Translations under genes and position numbers: made by a program
Notes under the pieces: model-generated
The model's input: the letters and a program-made list of their open reading frames with translations, nothing else
Told to the model about the DNA's origin: nothing
Database searches by the model: none
In this document: positions 12,201-25,000 of the stretch, in pieces
Layout of the letters: each line of letters opens with the position of its first letter
Position numbering within the stretch: position 1 is the first letter of the stretch
Source of the DNA: Rhizophagus irregularis
Lineage: Eukaryota; Glomeromycota; Glomeromycetes; Glomerales; Glomeraceae
Direction of reading: 5' to 3'
Assembly: GCF_026210795.1 (NCBI RefSeq)
Contig: NC_089443.1
Location: 3,968,001-4,032,000 of the forward strand
DNA length: 64,000 nucleotides

Positions 12201-13645
12201 ATTTGTACATCAGAATCTTGGGATGAAAAATTTATTTTTGGTATATTTTCTTCTAATTTAATCTTCCAAACATTTCCATTTAAAATTCCAAACGCGTATT
12301 TATCTGTAGTTTGAATGTTACATGAAAGAATTTTTAAATTTTCGTCCTTTAATCCTAAACGGTTTAAACATTCTTTCCAACAATATCCCATAATATAATT
12401 TTGGGTTTCACTACATTGTAGGGGAAGTAATGAGAGTAATAAATCAGAATATTTCATCGACTTATATAATGAAGTATCTGTGAATAATAGAAAAAAGAAA
12501 AATAATAATTAATATTTAATATTATTTAACTTGAAAAAAAAAATAATAATACCATTATTAATATCCAAAGAAACAACAGGAATTGCTAGGTCAATAGGAT
12601 AAATATTAATTTTATCCATAATTCTTAAACAAATAAACTTTTCATTACTAGAAATTCTGACATCATTTTTAAGCTCCCGCTTCTTAAGTCTATAATATGA
12701 CTATTCAAAGTAAATAATATTAATTATACTGTATTTACTATAATATATACATTATACAAATAGGTTTAACTTATTAATTACCTCTAAATCCTTATTATAA
12801 AATATTTTCATACCTTTTTCAGTATCAAAGCCCCATTCATAAATGGAATTATTTGAAAGTAAATAAAGTTTATCATATTTTGATATATTTATCAATTTAA
12901 AAGATTCGGGTATCTCGTAATATCTTTTACAATTCCATTTGTGATTTTTTGTTTCCGTAGAATAAATTAGAATACCTTTACACTCTTTATAATGAAATTT
13001 ATCGTATTCTATCCAATAAACATATAAAATAAATTCATTTTTTGAATTAAAAGCATAATAACGTGGACGAGCAGATTCCATTGAAATCAGAGTTAGTTTA
13101 ATTGTCTGATCACTATGATTAATATCAATTATATCTAATAAATATAAATTTGATAAATGTTAATTAATGTATTAAATAATTAATTAAACAATTAAATAAA
13201 TCTTACTTAGATAATACAAGTTATCCTTATCCTTATAAACTGTATACGCAAGTTTCTTATCATCGGAAACACTTATTTCAGTTATTTGGATTTTACTATC
13301 ACTTATTTCAGTTATTTGGTCTTTACTATCACTTATTTCAGTTATTTGGTCTTTACTATCATTTACTTTGTTTACTTTGACAGGAGCGTCTGACTTAGTA
13401 AGTTGTCCCTCCTCTATCTCTTTAGCATTCCAACCGACGATTGAGTGATCCTTAGGATCGTAAGTAACAAGATATGTTCCATTTGGTGATACTTCTATAA
13501 TAGGTTTATCGTCGTTAATGATATTGTTTTTATTAACAATTTTATCAATTTCGTTCTTGAGGTCGTTAATGATATTTTCGTCAATATCTTTATCGAAATT
13601 GTCGTCATCTTCATTAATGTTTATGGAGATTTTGTTAAAATTCAT
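9299..13645 (-). CDS. WD-like repeat plus polycystin/TRP-like ion-channel protein, multi-exon, one apparent 1-nt frameshift
   Basis: Coding segments (minus): 13645-13207, 13134-12782, 12682-12553, 12477-10571, 10492-10031, 9957-9782, 9701-9628, 9539-9299. All introns are 72-99 bp with GT/AG ends and consistent phases. The summed length is one base short of a full frame, giving about 1260 residues if repaired. The N-terminal third is beta-propeller-like (IEVSPNGTYLVTYDPKDHS, SIVGWNAKEIE, LINISKYDKLYLLS, VRISSNEKFICL). A middle part (NGNVWKIK, ILITTIGFLIYHF) precedes a helical region. Then comes a six-helix channel module: YINFINYPQ, NTWSGEAIINFKWNTYGK, AYVLPIYTSIYWLQ, SFAHAFYILL, a pore-side ATYLFLTGDSDALSNW, and a last helix LLIVVYLMNLLIGLL followed by an acidic/coiled tail. 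It probably sits in the plasma membrane or an internal membrane. The family is large in Rhizophagus. The frame break lies in an A8 run (11191-11198): sequencing error or real mutation. Confidence 0.85.
13271..13375 (-). repeat. 30-bp tandem repeat inside exon 1 of the channel gene (3 copies)
   Basis: Three head-to-tail 30-bp units encode the decapeptide DSKDQITEIS, with the third carrying K-I for K-D. The period is a multiple of three, so copy-number change keeps the frame. The units lie between the first propeller-like strand motifs. Confidence 0.8.
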
Positions 13646-16600
13646 TGGAATTTAGGGAGTATAAATTTTTTGATTTAATTTATTATATTTTATTTTTTTA
13701 AAAAAAAGGGACGATTAACGCTTTTATTTTTATAATTAAAAAAAAAAAGTTCTGTTACGTTAGATAGAATATGTACCTTCTGCATTCTGCATACAAATTT
13801 ATTAATGTTCAATTGTTCACATGTAAGGTTAAAATTTTTCATTATAAAGACTTTATAAGGAAAAAAGATTAGATATATGATATTGGAAAATGACTGATAT
13901 ATGAAATAATTCAAAATTACCCGATAAGTGTTTATTTTTTTAGGGACTATCATTTGATACTTTTATTTTAATAAAAATAAATAGCCTGTATATGCCCGGT
14001 TTGCATTTGCAATGTTCATGTTATTGTTCACATGTAAGAAATTTTTTATTATAATTGCCTTACAAAAACAAATATATTTTTGTTATTATGATTTTAATAT
14101 TTCTAATCTATATATTCTGCTAATTTACTTACAAGGAAAATGCAAGTATGTCCGTGGGAGGTGAGACGAATAGTTGTGGAGTCCGATAGGGGTGTTGAGT
14201 AGAGTACGATGATATTTAGTAGCAGGTGTGACGATGAGTACTCAAGTGACAAATAATACCTCAGCCCGCATTATGATAAATTTGGCCAGTTCATCCTATT
14301 TATCACTTGAGTACGGCCCACAACTATTCGTAGCATTCCTCCTCGATTACTACATCTCATGTGACAATTTACTAAAGTAATTAATAAGATGATATCAAAT
14401 TAACCCTATTCCGAAACATATACTATAATGAGCAATGCCTCGAAATTTATCACCTTTATTTATTTTATTTTCAGAATAGAATATTGTCTAACCGAAAGTA
14501 AATATCTTTCTAATGATAAAATACAAATATACAGTACTTTACAGTATATAAATTTTCTGAACACATCGTGACTAATAATAAAATTAATTTATCAATAAAT
14601 TTACACGAAAAAAAAAGATCAGTAAGCGAATGAATGTTACGTTACTTATTCATTATATTACGTCGTTTAAAAAAAGCCGGCGTATAGGAAGTGCTGACGA
14701 AGAAGTTATTCTGGACAAGACGATTACGTATTTTTCGGTCGTGGTACATTTGCAAGGAAGCAACTACAGAGCTACATTTTTTCATGAAGTTTGAATAAGC
14801 TTCGTTTCTAATGGAACCCAAAAATTTCGGAGATTTTTTGACATCACGGAAGACAACAGCGTAAATTTTTATCGGGCTTTATTAAAGTTAATGTTATCAA
14901 TTTATTTAATTTTATTTCAGATAGTGCATGTCTCATTAAGTATAACTTAACATTTTTTCTATCTAGAATTATTAATGGGTAGAGATCAAAGTATGTCGAC
15001 TCGAGTCGATTCTGGAACCGATTCTAAATTCAAAAGATTCTAAGTCTCCTGGGCTTAGAACTACTTTTATTCATAAAAACCGTTCTGAAATTCGGCTTCG
15101 AACCTATCGTTTGAAGACCAATCAAAATTTTTCTAATTGATCATCATATACTCCATATTTTTATTTATGAGAGCCGAATTGCCCTGTAAAAAAAGTCGAT
15201 CCGTTTTTTATATTCCGTCTTTTTTCCGTAAAAGGCTCATATTTCCGGAATTAATAACCTTATATCACGGAATTTATCGAATTATTTACATTTTCCGCGA
15301 ATGAATCCGTGAAAGGCTCATTTTTACAGAAATAACGGATAAAATTTTTTATAAGGTTGGAGCCGATGTAGAACTATATTTTATTAGGAATCTTCCCGTC
15401 TGTAAAGTCAAGGAAGGATTTCTCTTTTAATGTTTTGCTACGTTAAATTTGCAGTTCTAGCGGGTCACAATTTGTGGTCTACTCACGCGTTCATGAATAT
15501 TCTTTATAAACATCAGGGTCATTGGAAGTTGAGAAGCATAACTTATTCTTATTGTCATCCTTCAGAGTTTCTCCATTAAATCCATTAAAAGGCCAGTAAC
15601 ACAGCTTTCGGCATACAAACTATACATAGATATGTATTATGACCATTTCGGGACATTTCGTAGTGTCTACCACTTGCTAGGTTATATCTCCTTATCAATA
15701 GCTTCGGGACTTCATGGTTCATAAAATTTTAATACATGATTGGAACGTCTCACCTAATTGTCCCTGCAATGTGTCTACTGTAGTATAATAAATACCATTT
15801 CGTTTACTTATATTAGATATGCAAATTCATTTTTCACGGAGTTCAGGATCAATCATCGAGAATTACCAAAATAAGTTGGGACGAGTTGTGGCAAATCACG
15901 TGTATTCAGACCAGTAAAATTTATCAGTCACGTGATAGCGAGTGCTGATTCATAATGTGCCTTAAGTCGCAGCCGTCATATACTAGATTATTTCGACACA
16001 AGTTCAAGTGGGACATAGAACAATCACAATGCACAGTAGGTAGCTCACCAGTTATCTACTTTGAGACATTTTTAACTAGTTTTAGTTATTATGGATCATA
16101 AAATTTAGCGACCACATACAATCCTTCCCATATAAATTATAAAAACAAAGAATGTTTTTTTTCGGTTAAATTTAGATGTTGGAACTAGTATTCGATCTTC
16201 GGATTTAAATCCGGTTTCTCTTGATTCGAAATAAAATTCGAATAAAACGAAGGAAATGGATGCAAATAATCCGGATACAACGAACGAATATAATAAATTC
16301 GAAAACCGAATAATTCGAAGGAAAGAAGGAAACCAGACACATTATAAGTTAAAATAAATCCGGGATTTTAAAAAATAAATTTGGTTCGAAATTCTAGTTA
16401 AATTAAAGTTCTATGTTGCGTTCTACATGAACCTTCGAATCTTTTGTATCAGAACAATTCAATTTTCTTTTTTTACGCGTAATCACGTTAGAATTAAAAT
16501 ATTCGGATAATTCTATAATATAAACAATTATTATCAGAAGTTCAGAACAAGTAATTCTTCCTTAAAGCGAATTCATGGTGTCATTCAAAAAGATTAATCA

Positions 16601-16859
16601 TTTAAAAGAATGATTGTTCGTTATTTATTGATTTTTTTTGCATCCCTATCCGATTTTCGATTTTTGTAAATTATTTCATCCAGATTCAGAAAGAAATCAG
16701 CGAAAAATAACTAGAATTTTTATTTAAAAGTATTATATTTAAATCAGTAGTGTGACATTTTTTGTGTAATGACGTTCATTATAGGTAAGTTACACAAAAA
16801 AATACTTATTTAAGACAACAAAATTTCGTTTCATTGTTTCTTTTTATTATCAAAAAATC
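13646..16859. other. Intergenic region, no supported gene; one fold-back structure
   Basis: No coding frame is recognised. A long imperfect inverted repeat at 14153-14345 is listed separately. Around 15230-15340 a short direct repeat built on CCGT(A/G)AAAGGCTCAT occurs twice. AT-rich sequence continues up to the BTB gene. Confidence 0.5.
14153..14345. repeat. Fold-back element (nested inverted repeats)
   Basis: Outer arms are CGAATAGTTGTGG (14167-14179) and its complement at 14318-14330, with weaker pairing extending outward (GGAGG...). Inner arms are GTACTCAAGTGACAAATA (14238-14255) and a one-mismatch complement ending in TTGAGTAC at 14313. On the right the two arms adjoin; on the left about 55 extra bases separate them, so one side has gained an insertion. 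It is likely a MITE or fold-back transposon relic. Confidence 0.65.
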
Positions 16860-17996
16860 ATGACAACTTCTAATACACGAAATAGTTTTTCAACACCAAC
16901 TTATGAAGATTATTTTGAATATAATTGGCTTATAAAAGATTTTCAAGATATTTATAAAGAAACAGAAACGGGACATCCGATGATTAGTGAAAGATTTACT
17001 TCACCACCATTTTACGATTGGCGTATTGAACTTTATCCACATGGATACGCATATCAATCAAGAAGATATATTTCATTATATATTTTAGGATTTCAATCAG
17101 ATTTTGAAAAACAAAATCAAATGAAATTAAGAGAAAATATAATAATGAAATTTGATTTATTTAAAAAAGATCATAATAATGATAATTATAATTTGATAAA
17201 AACACAAGAAATTGAAATTGATAATTCAAGTTTCAATTTTAAAAAATCTGATCATGATTATATGGGAAATCCATCATTTTGTAGAATTGGAGATATTTTA
17301 TCATTAGATCATAATAATAATAATAATAATAATAATAGAATTGATTTAATTGTTCGAGCTACTTATAATATTCAAAAAGATAATAACCAATCATTATTAG
17401 ATTTTAACAAATCATCATCATTCTCAATTCCATCACAAGAAGAATTTTTTAATAATAATAATTTTTGTGATGTTACATTTAAATTTGATTGTAATGCTGA
17501 AATTAAAGCTTCAAGAATGTTTTTAGCAATGAAATCCAAATATTTTAAAAGAATGTTTAACGGAGAATGGTTAGAATCAAACTCTCCTATTATTAAAATT
17601 AATAATGTATCATATAATTGTTTTCATAAAATTGTTGAATTTCTTTATACAGATAATCTTGATGTAGAATTGGATTTTAATCTTTTAAAAGAAATATATA
17701 TTGAATCAGAGATGAGGGAAATTGAAGAATTAAAGATGATTGTATCTAAAAGAATAATTAAGATGATCAATGATGATAATTGGGACGAAATATTAATATT
17801 AGGATGGCAAACTCAAAATCATGATCTTAAAGATATCGCTTTAGAATATATATATAATAATTGGAAGAAATTAGAATCAGCTGATAAAATGAATGAACTA
17901 TTAAAATGTGGTGACGCAAGATGGGTTAGAGAAATTATCATGGCTAGTATTTTTGGTATAAATAATGGATCGAGATTATATAATTTTCGTAATTGA
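16860..17996 (+). CDS. MATH-BTB domain protein
   Basis: Single-exon ORF of 378 codons. The N-terminal 20-170 fits a MATH (meprin/TRAF-like) fold: FEYNWLIKDFQDI, SPPFYDWRIELYPHGY, YISLYILGF and a strand set ending IDLIVRATY. BTB/POZ follows at about 200-305: NFCDVTFKFDCNAEIKAS, FLAMKSKYFKRMF, then IIKINNVSYNCFHKIVEFLYTDNL, and a short BACK-like helical tail. Such proteins are substrate adaptors for cullin-3 ubiquitin ligases: MATH binds substrate and BTB binds Cul3. A poly-Asn stretch encoded by an AAT repeat (about 17311-17335) sits in the MATH part and may vary in length. The start follows an A-rich leader. It is a typical expanded family in these fungi. Domain order is confident; the substrate is unknown. 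Confidence 0.88.
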   Translation: MTTSNTRNSFSTPTYEDYFEYNWLIKDFQDIYKETETGHPMISERFTSPPFYDWRIELYPHGYAYQSRRYISLYILGFQSDFEKQNQMKLRENIIMKFDLFKKDHNNDNYNLIKTQEIEIDNSSFNFKKSDHDYMGNPSFCRIGDILSLDHNNNNNNNNRIDLIVRATYNIQKDNNQSLLDFNKSSSFSIPSQEEFFNNNNFCDVTFKFDCNAEIKASRMFLAMKSKYFKRMFNGEWLESNSPIIKINNVSYNCFHKIVEFLYTDNLDVELDFNLLKEIYIESEMREIEELKMIVSKRIIKMINDDNWDEILILGWQTQNHDLKDIALEYIYNNWKKLESADKMNELLKCGDARWVREIIMASIFGINNGSRLYNFRN

Positions 17997-18329
17997 ATAT
18001 ATTAAATATGACACTGTGTATAACTTTTTAGATATATAGATTTGTTTTTTTGTTAGTAATTTTGTTAAATAAATCCTAAGATCTCTCGTTGTCATACAAT
18101 CACATAAGTTCATGAGATTTAATATAATTGTTATTTTGGTTAGTTGTCACAATGGTATAATAATAAATTATTGGATAATAGCGGGATTTTATCATGAACG
18201 TCCCGTTAATAATATTATTGGATAATTTAATAATCATCCAATAATATATAATTATCGTCAAAAAAAATATATATATATAAATTACTTTATTAAACACGTT
18301 CCCTCTCGCTATATAATAAAATCATGAAT
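17997..18329. other. Spacer, no gene seen
   Basis: AT-rich spacer between the BTB gene and the minus-strand pseudogene. It contains inverted TTATTGGATAAT / ATTATCCAATAA-type repeats near 18165-18245 that could form a hairpin. Confidence 0.45.
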
Positions 18330-19740
18330 GTTTCAACATCTATTATTGTTCATCTGGAAACCTCGCACCATTCCCGATTCCAATTATTTGATTTTCCTGA
18401 AAATACCTCGTAATCTTCTATATCTCTTATCTTTTTTTCGTGATGATGTCGTTGGCAATAAACTATTTCAAAAGTATATAATCTCTTTATCGCCAAATTC
18501 TGAGCCACTTCTATTATAATTCTTGAAAACGTAATTTTCATCTTTTAATCTACTTATAATTGCATCCTCAAAACCCATATTTTTTATTATTAACGGAAAA
18601 ATAAAACTATCTCTGCAACTACCTCATTTTTCAGTAGATTCTGATTTCCATATTAAAAGCCAATTATTTCATCAGTTTTACGGAAGTTATCGTATACTTT
18701 TTATAACTATATCATCTATTAATGCATGAAAATAAAAAACGTTTCGCAACGTTTTTTATTGAGGATAAAATCCATCTCGACATCCCTTAATAATAATTTA
18801 AATTCATAAGGTAAATACAATTTTCCTCTAATTGAAAACTTTCTCATACGTTCTATTTTATCAATCCATTTTGACACCAACGAAATTATCATTAATTACT
18901 TTTGAATTAAGTTTTCATATCTCGGAGGTAAATAATTCTCGTTAGAAGGTTCGCTATCACTGCTTTAAGCATCAATAATTTTTTATTAGGATGAACATTT
19001 TCCAACATTCTTTAGAATATAAACTAAAAAAAATCTATGTGAGGTAAAAGTATTTCCATTAATTTAAATTCATCATCTGTGGATCGTATGTTAAAGTAGA
19101 TTTTCGCAAGACCTCATCTTAATACGGATTCCAAAGGTAAGACTTTCAATCTCTTTTTGCTCCGGAGTTATTACAGTATTTATTATACTTTCGATTGTAT
19201 TATCATCAAAATAAAATACTAAAATCATGAGATATTAAATTCGTACAATATTGTTGTAAGTCCATGAAATAAGTTGATTTGATTTTCTTGTAAGTGAATC
19301 AATTAATTCCTGTAATTTTGCAACTAATATACTGAAAATATCCGATATAATGACACCATCCTTTAATGAAATAAATAAAATAAATCCATCATAACTAAAA
19401 TATATAAGAAATTTAATAAAATTTTGATTTTAGAAATTTATTTAAAAATTTTACGTATTACAATAATTTATATTTTATATTTTATTTTTTTACTCACCTT
19501 AAAATAATTTAGAAGGTTTCCGGTAAATATTTGAAACTTTCAAACGAATAATCATCACCGTCATTTTTTGTTTTAGAAGATAAATGTCGTCTAAAAATAT
19601 GACCTAGAATAATTATATGTGAATGAAAATTTTCTATAATTGGGTTTTCAACTTCTATTATCACATCATAACGTCCATCACCATCTAATATTTTTGATGT
19701 GAAAATTGTAAAGATGCCGTGAGACGCTTATTTGGACAAA
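18330..19740 (-). pseudogene. Decayed BTB-TLDc domain gene
   Basis: Reading the minus strand across frames recovers, in order, pieces of a BTB-TLDc protein: YDVIIEVENP...FHSHIIILGH (BTB start, about 19700-19600), DIFSILVAKLQELIDSL (BTB/BACK, about 19350-19290), SNENYLPPRYENLIQK (about 18960-18910), LVSKWIDKI and LPYEFKLLLRD (start of TLDc, about 18880-18780), then ISRLKDENYVFKNYN and HHHEKKIRDIEDYEVF (end of TLDc, about 18560-18400). Blocks are colinear with intact family members, but stops and frame changes separate them. Living members combine a BTB dimerisation domain with a TLDc domain linked to V-ATPase and oxidative-stress functions. It neighbours an intact MATH-BTB gene. I am confident it is a pseudogene; exact limits are approximate. 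Confidence 0.75.
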
Positions 19741-21252
19741 TCTATTCTTTATCCTAAACCCCTATATACTCACGTGATTAATATTGTTCGGAATGATTAA
19801 ACTCACGTGATTATCCATTTTTAGTCAACTAAATGCGCAGTAATTTTTGGCTCCAAACTACTTTACAACAATTCAATTTTGTTCCTTTTATAATTTATTT
19901 AAGTGTCTTGTGAATAAAACTTGCCTTTCTTAGTTTTTTATGTGCATTCTTAAAATTGCTTCTTTTAAACCAATATATATTATAATATTTTAATAAACAA
20001 TTCGTATTGTAAAGGATCTATTATTAGCGAAACATCTATGCACGTGAAGAAAACCTTGTGATCGCTATCCGTGTAATAATCTACATTATCTGTGTTTCTC
20101 CTGCAATTCTTATTAATCAGAATCACATGTCTAATCAAGCAAAATATATGTACTATCATGAGACTCCATCAACAAGAGATCGAACTACATTTTACCACCT
20201 ACCAATAGTGATGAAGGGGACGATGAAAAAATATTTAGGAAGATTTAAAAAACCTTTTTAAAATAAAAAGGAATTATGGTCCTTAGAGTAAAATACAATC
20301 AAAGTAATTATTATTGCCCCAATACTTCAATTCCGTTTCTATCATTCAGATTTCTAATGGTTGAGTAAAGTTTCCTGTTAAAGTTCAGTAGCACAGAGAA
20401 CTACAAGCTATTTATTAATTCCCATAATTTTGGAATATCACGTAATGACACTTTAGACTTAATGATATGAATCGGCTACGATATAATAATGATCAAAATT
20501 AGCAATCAACCAGGATTTGATAAAATGATAAAATGACCAGACAAAGAGATTTTCCATAAGTCGCACCAAACCTCATTATAGAGTTACTATTAGATATGTT
20601 CGGAAGAACAAAGAGGACTTTATTAGGCAACCGAAAAATTCTGACAGCAGGTAGAAGAATATCAATCGAGGAATAAACGCAAATTTAGCAGCAATAATTT
20701 TAAATTTGAAAGTTTTGAGGAAAATTTAATATTATAGGACTTTCAAATTTAAATATTATAGGATAATAAATAGCACTATAGAAAAACTGAAAATGAGATT
20801 TCACACTTAGAAATTATTTAGAAAGAATTCTTTTTTGCCTTATGCAGATCACGCGATTGACCTAGTGACTTAATTAAATGCAGTGGCCCCATAATCGGCT
20901 CGGTTGAATTTTCTAATTGTAGCTTTCGAATCATAATGAGATGATGATGTCATTAAAAAATAATATATTTAAGCGACTATTGTTTTTAAAAAATTAATTA
21001 ATTTTAATCCGTTCGGGTTATAAATGGTTATAAATATATGAGGGACCTCAAAATATGATATAAAACCAATAATACATATCATTTAAACCACGTGGTATCA
21101 CTTATGTGAAAAAAGGAACATGATCTTTTTTGTTTATATAATATAACGTAAGCGCAAATGCACAATACTATACGACAATACTATTTAAAATCACGCTAAA
21201 CCATATACGATTTGGTGAAACAATCAATCTTCTTTTTTAATATTTATTAAAA
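19741..21252. other. Intergenic region, no supported gene
   Basis: 1.5 kb of AT-rich spacer. A 67-codon frame (20058-20261) has no family resemblance. No repeats beyond simple AT runs were noticed. Confidence 0.5.
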
Positions 21253-22029
21253 TTATTCAGTAACTTCGATAGCAACTATTGCTTTAGTATATCCCCAATC
21301 ATCATTACTTATTTCTCTAACATTCTTATTAATGGTATCTAATTCAAGTAATTGACTTCCATTTATAACATAAATGTTATGACCAATAACAGTAGCTGAC
21401 CTTACACTTGACCAAGATCTTTTAGCATCGTCAGAATTATCGTCAAAGAAAGGAGTACTGTTACCGTTTTGAATATTAACTTCCCATAAACCATAACAAA
21501 AAGCGATTAATTTATCATCAACTGCAACCAAAGCTTTGCAAGTTGACCAATTATCTGAACCACCTCCCAATTTTTTAGGTTCTTCATTACCAGTACTATC
21601 AATACACCATAAATTATTTGCTGAAGTGGTAACAAAGATGTTTTGACCTACTACTGCTGCTGCATTAACTCTTGTCCAAACATCCATAAATCCTCCTAAA
21701 AAATCTATACAATGACCCGTATTTGGATCATCAACCAACCAAAGTTTATGACAAAATGCAAATAATTTATGTCCCCCTTCATCATTCGGTACTGATACTA
21801 AAGCATTACAAGTTCCCCACCCATCCCAACTAATTTTTTTTGCTTTTCTTTCATTTAAAGAAATTTCCCAAAGATTATTAAACGATGTTGTGATATAAAC
21901 TTTTTGAGTTGAAGGGATTAATGTTGCAGCTGTCGTTGCAGTCCAATCATCAGAATTATATTCTTCATATTCCCCATCCTTTGGACTAACAAGATAAACT
22001 TTTCGGGAAATCGTTAAAAGTTTTATCAT
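21253..22029 (-). CDS. Single-exon beta-propeller repeat protein
   Basis: 258 codons made of six repeats of roughly 42-48 residues. Each repeat begins with Trp and an Ala-containing strand, then a strand ending in a Leu-Trp or Leu-Leu pair: DDWTATTAATL...NNLWEISL; GWGTCNALVSV...HKLWLVDD; VWTRVNAAAVV...NNLWCIDS; NWSTCKALVAV...YGLWEVNI; SWSSVRSATVI...SQLLELD; DDWGYTKAIVAIE. The last repeat is the N-strand portion only, so blades may close with the N-terminal RKVYLVSPKDG piece (Velcro closure). There is no signal peptide or membrane segment, so it is probably cytosolic. The fold call is strong and the ligand or partner is unknown. It resembles lectin-like or Kelch-like propellers in general layout without a diagnostic Kelch GG motif. 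Confidence 0.8.
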   Translation of the reverse strand: MIKLLTISRKVYLVSPKDGEYEEYNSDDWTATTAATLIPSTQKVYITTSFNNLWEISLNERKAKKISWDGWGTCNALVSVPNDEGGHKLFAFCHKLWLVDDPNTGHCIDFLGGFMDVWTRVNAAAVVGQNIFVTTSANNLWCIDSTGNEEPKKLGGGSDNWSTCKALVAVDDKLIAFCYGLWEVNIQNGNSTPFFDDNSDDAKRSWSSVRSATVIGHNIYVINGSQLLELDTINKNVREISNDDWGYTKAIVAIEVTE

Positions 22030-25000
22030 AATGAAGAGTTAAATTTTAATAAAAATTTATTTTTTTTCTCACACATAAAACACATAAAGATAATAATCAA
22101 AAAGAAGCGCTATTTAAATTTAATTTAAGTTACTTTGTTATCTTACGTTGAACAAAAAAATCTGTGAAACAAGGAGTAAAAGGTGCCATTACATGGGTCC
22201 TTGCATCATTGTTTCTTTCTGTAACAAGTTTTGCATTCATATGGTAATTGGCGCTAATCGCTTTTATCTCACCAAAGTCGTTAAAACGTATGATAATCAA
22301 ACAAATTTAAAATTAACATACAATACGTTTTATGTTTATCATTTCTTTATCTTGCATCTGTTTAAAAAATTATTGTTTTATTAAAAGCTTTTTTTTTATT
22401 ATCATACCAACATTTTTTTTTTAAAAAAAAACATTCATTAGCTTCCTTAAAAATCCTTTTAATAACGAATGTGTCTTATATTGACTCTGATAATAAAAGA
22501 AATATGGTAATCGTCATCAACTATACGTGTGACGGAATCATATGAATAAGGTTAATTTAGGGTTAGATCAGGTTTATCACATCATTTAACGAAAGAACGG
22601 ATATTGGAAAGCATTTCCGCATTGTTGGAAATACCGTACGGACAATACAAAGAAGTATTTCAGTATTTGTTTCTAAATTTAGCTACTTTAAAATTTGGCA
22701 GGGGAGGTTCCATTGGGGGATTAATTTTAGTATTTATAGCTTAGGATTATTTATTATAGTTAGTCGTTATGTCCAAAGCATGTACTGAACTCAACTTTGT
22801 CATAATAAAAATAATCCTTTAAACCTGTCTGGTATACCATCACACCTAAATATAATTAAAAAAAAAAATAATAATGCAAATACTTTAACCTTACAGGTTA
22901 TTTTACATTTTAATGTTTATATTGCTTAATGGAATGTCACCAGTATTATAATAGAAAGGGCTGTTGAATTTTCCATGCTGAATTAAAAGAAAAGTATACT
23001 GTATAAAATATATATAAATCTATAGATAAACAATTTATCGGTTATAAACTAGTGTAATAAAAAGTATATATATAGTAATACCCCCATAAGTGTGCATATA
23101 TATATACTTAGAAGGGATGTGCAATAAAAAAATAAACAATTGAAAATCTTTTAGAACTTTTAAATCCAAAGTTTTCTTTTATTTATTTAAATTTCAAATA
23201 CTTTCTAATACATCTTAAATCAAAAGAAACATAAAATACAATTTTTAATGGCTAATAAATACAAATTTATTTAAATTAAATAAATTCCGTCTGTCATTTA
23301 TTTTTAAAAAAAATTTAATAGTAATTGCTGGTAATTATTTTAAAGACTCACCAGGAACTTAGATTAGGTTATAACAGTAACTTCATAATCTAATATTATA
23401 ATCTAGTGTTAACTTTATAAGTTACTGGTAGCATTATAATCTATTTTTTGGGTAATTTTACAAGGCTTTAGATATTATTTTAATTAATTTCTACTACATT
23501 ATAATATGTAATAATTAGAGTTGGATAATCAAATTTTAGAGCTGAATTTCAGTAATAATTTGAAATTTTGATATCAGTTTAGGATTTTCAGCAAACAGTT
23601 TGAAATTTTGGTAAGTTTTAAATTTGAAATTCAACAATTATTATATTCCAAAAACTGAAATACTTTTGCTATATAGTTAGTTGATAGGTTTGGGATTTTG
23701 GCATCCAATTTTAAATTTCAACAATAGTCTAAAATTTCAGTAATGAAGAATTTTGGCATTTACTATAGCTGAAATATTTTAGCATTTAACTCTAGTAATG
23801 ATATAATTTAATAATGATTTCATAACCTAATGGTAATAGTAATATTTAATCTAATGGTAATTTTATAATCAGTTTCTTCTTTATTTCTAGCCTTTTTATT
23901 TTTAAAAACTACTATTTATGTATTAGCTTGCTTTTGCATTTTTATTACTTATTTGTAGGATATTTATTAACTTAGCTTTGTACCTTTTTATTATTAAGAA
24001 ATTGTTTATATATTAGCGCCCTTTACTTTATTTTACTTTTTATTGCAAAAAAAATCACATCAGATAATGCAGTAATTTGTAATGTATTTTTAATTAATTT
24101 TGGCCAGCATTAGCAATACTCTATAACTTTTTTTATTAATAAAAAGTTATTTATTTGTTTATATATTTTTATACTTTTAGATATCTTTAGTTATTTATTA
24201 AAATACCAAGGATGATTTTCTTTTACACCTATTTAGTGATCTTTCAAAGTATTAAGGTAGTGTAAAAAAAAAAGTGACAGTAAATTTGTAATAAAATTTT
24301 GATTAAATTTAACTAGTATTATAACATAATTCTAGTAAATCCAGAAATATATATATAATAAAGGTTAAATTAAAGTTATTTGCCTAAACTTCTTTAAAAT
24401 CTTACAATTAATTTTTCTAAAATTTTATTATAGTTTTATTATAATTCTGACAAGATTTTGGCAGTTTTAGCATTTATAATAAGTTTTATCAAGTTTCATT
24501 TTCTCTAAAGTTTTGCTAACTTTTTAATAAACCTTTTATATAATTTTGGTAAAATTTAACTATTTTGGTATTTTACAATCTTTTTAGCAATCTCAGATTA
24601 AAAAATAAAAAATTTTTTTACTATAAATTATATGTATTTTTTAGGATCAGAATTATAATAATATTAGTCAATTACTATATATAATGGAATATAAAATTCT
24701 AACTGGCATTATCAAAAATTATCTAAAAAAAAAAAAATTTTTATAATTTTTTAGTTCAAAATACACAAACTTAAACTTAATTTTTTTATATATATTTTTA
24801 AAAACTAGTGTAAAACTGGCATAGGATTGATAGAATTTATTAATTTGCTAATTTTAAATCACTTTTTAGATGGCAAATTATTATATTCTAAATTCAGCTG
24901 AAATTATAGGCCAAAATAATCATAATTTACTGCAGGTGTCTTAAATTTTAAGTACTTTTCTATCACTTTTTTGGCACTTTTGAGTAATTTTTGAAGAGTT

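Noticed and set aside
18350-18541. Separate small proteins on both strands here
   Set aside because: The minus frame is the end of the decayed TLDc domain and the plus frame is its shadow.
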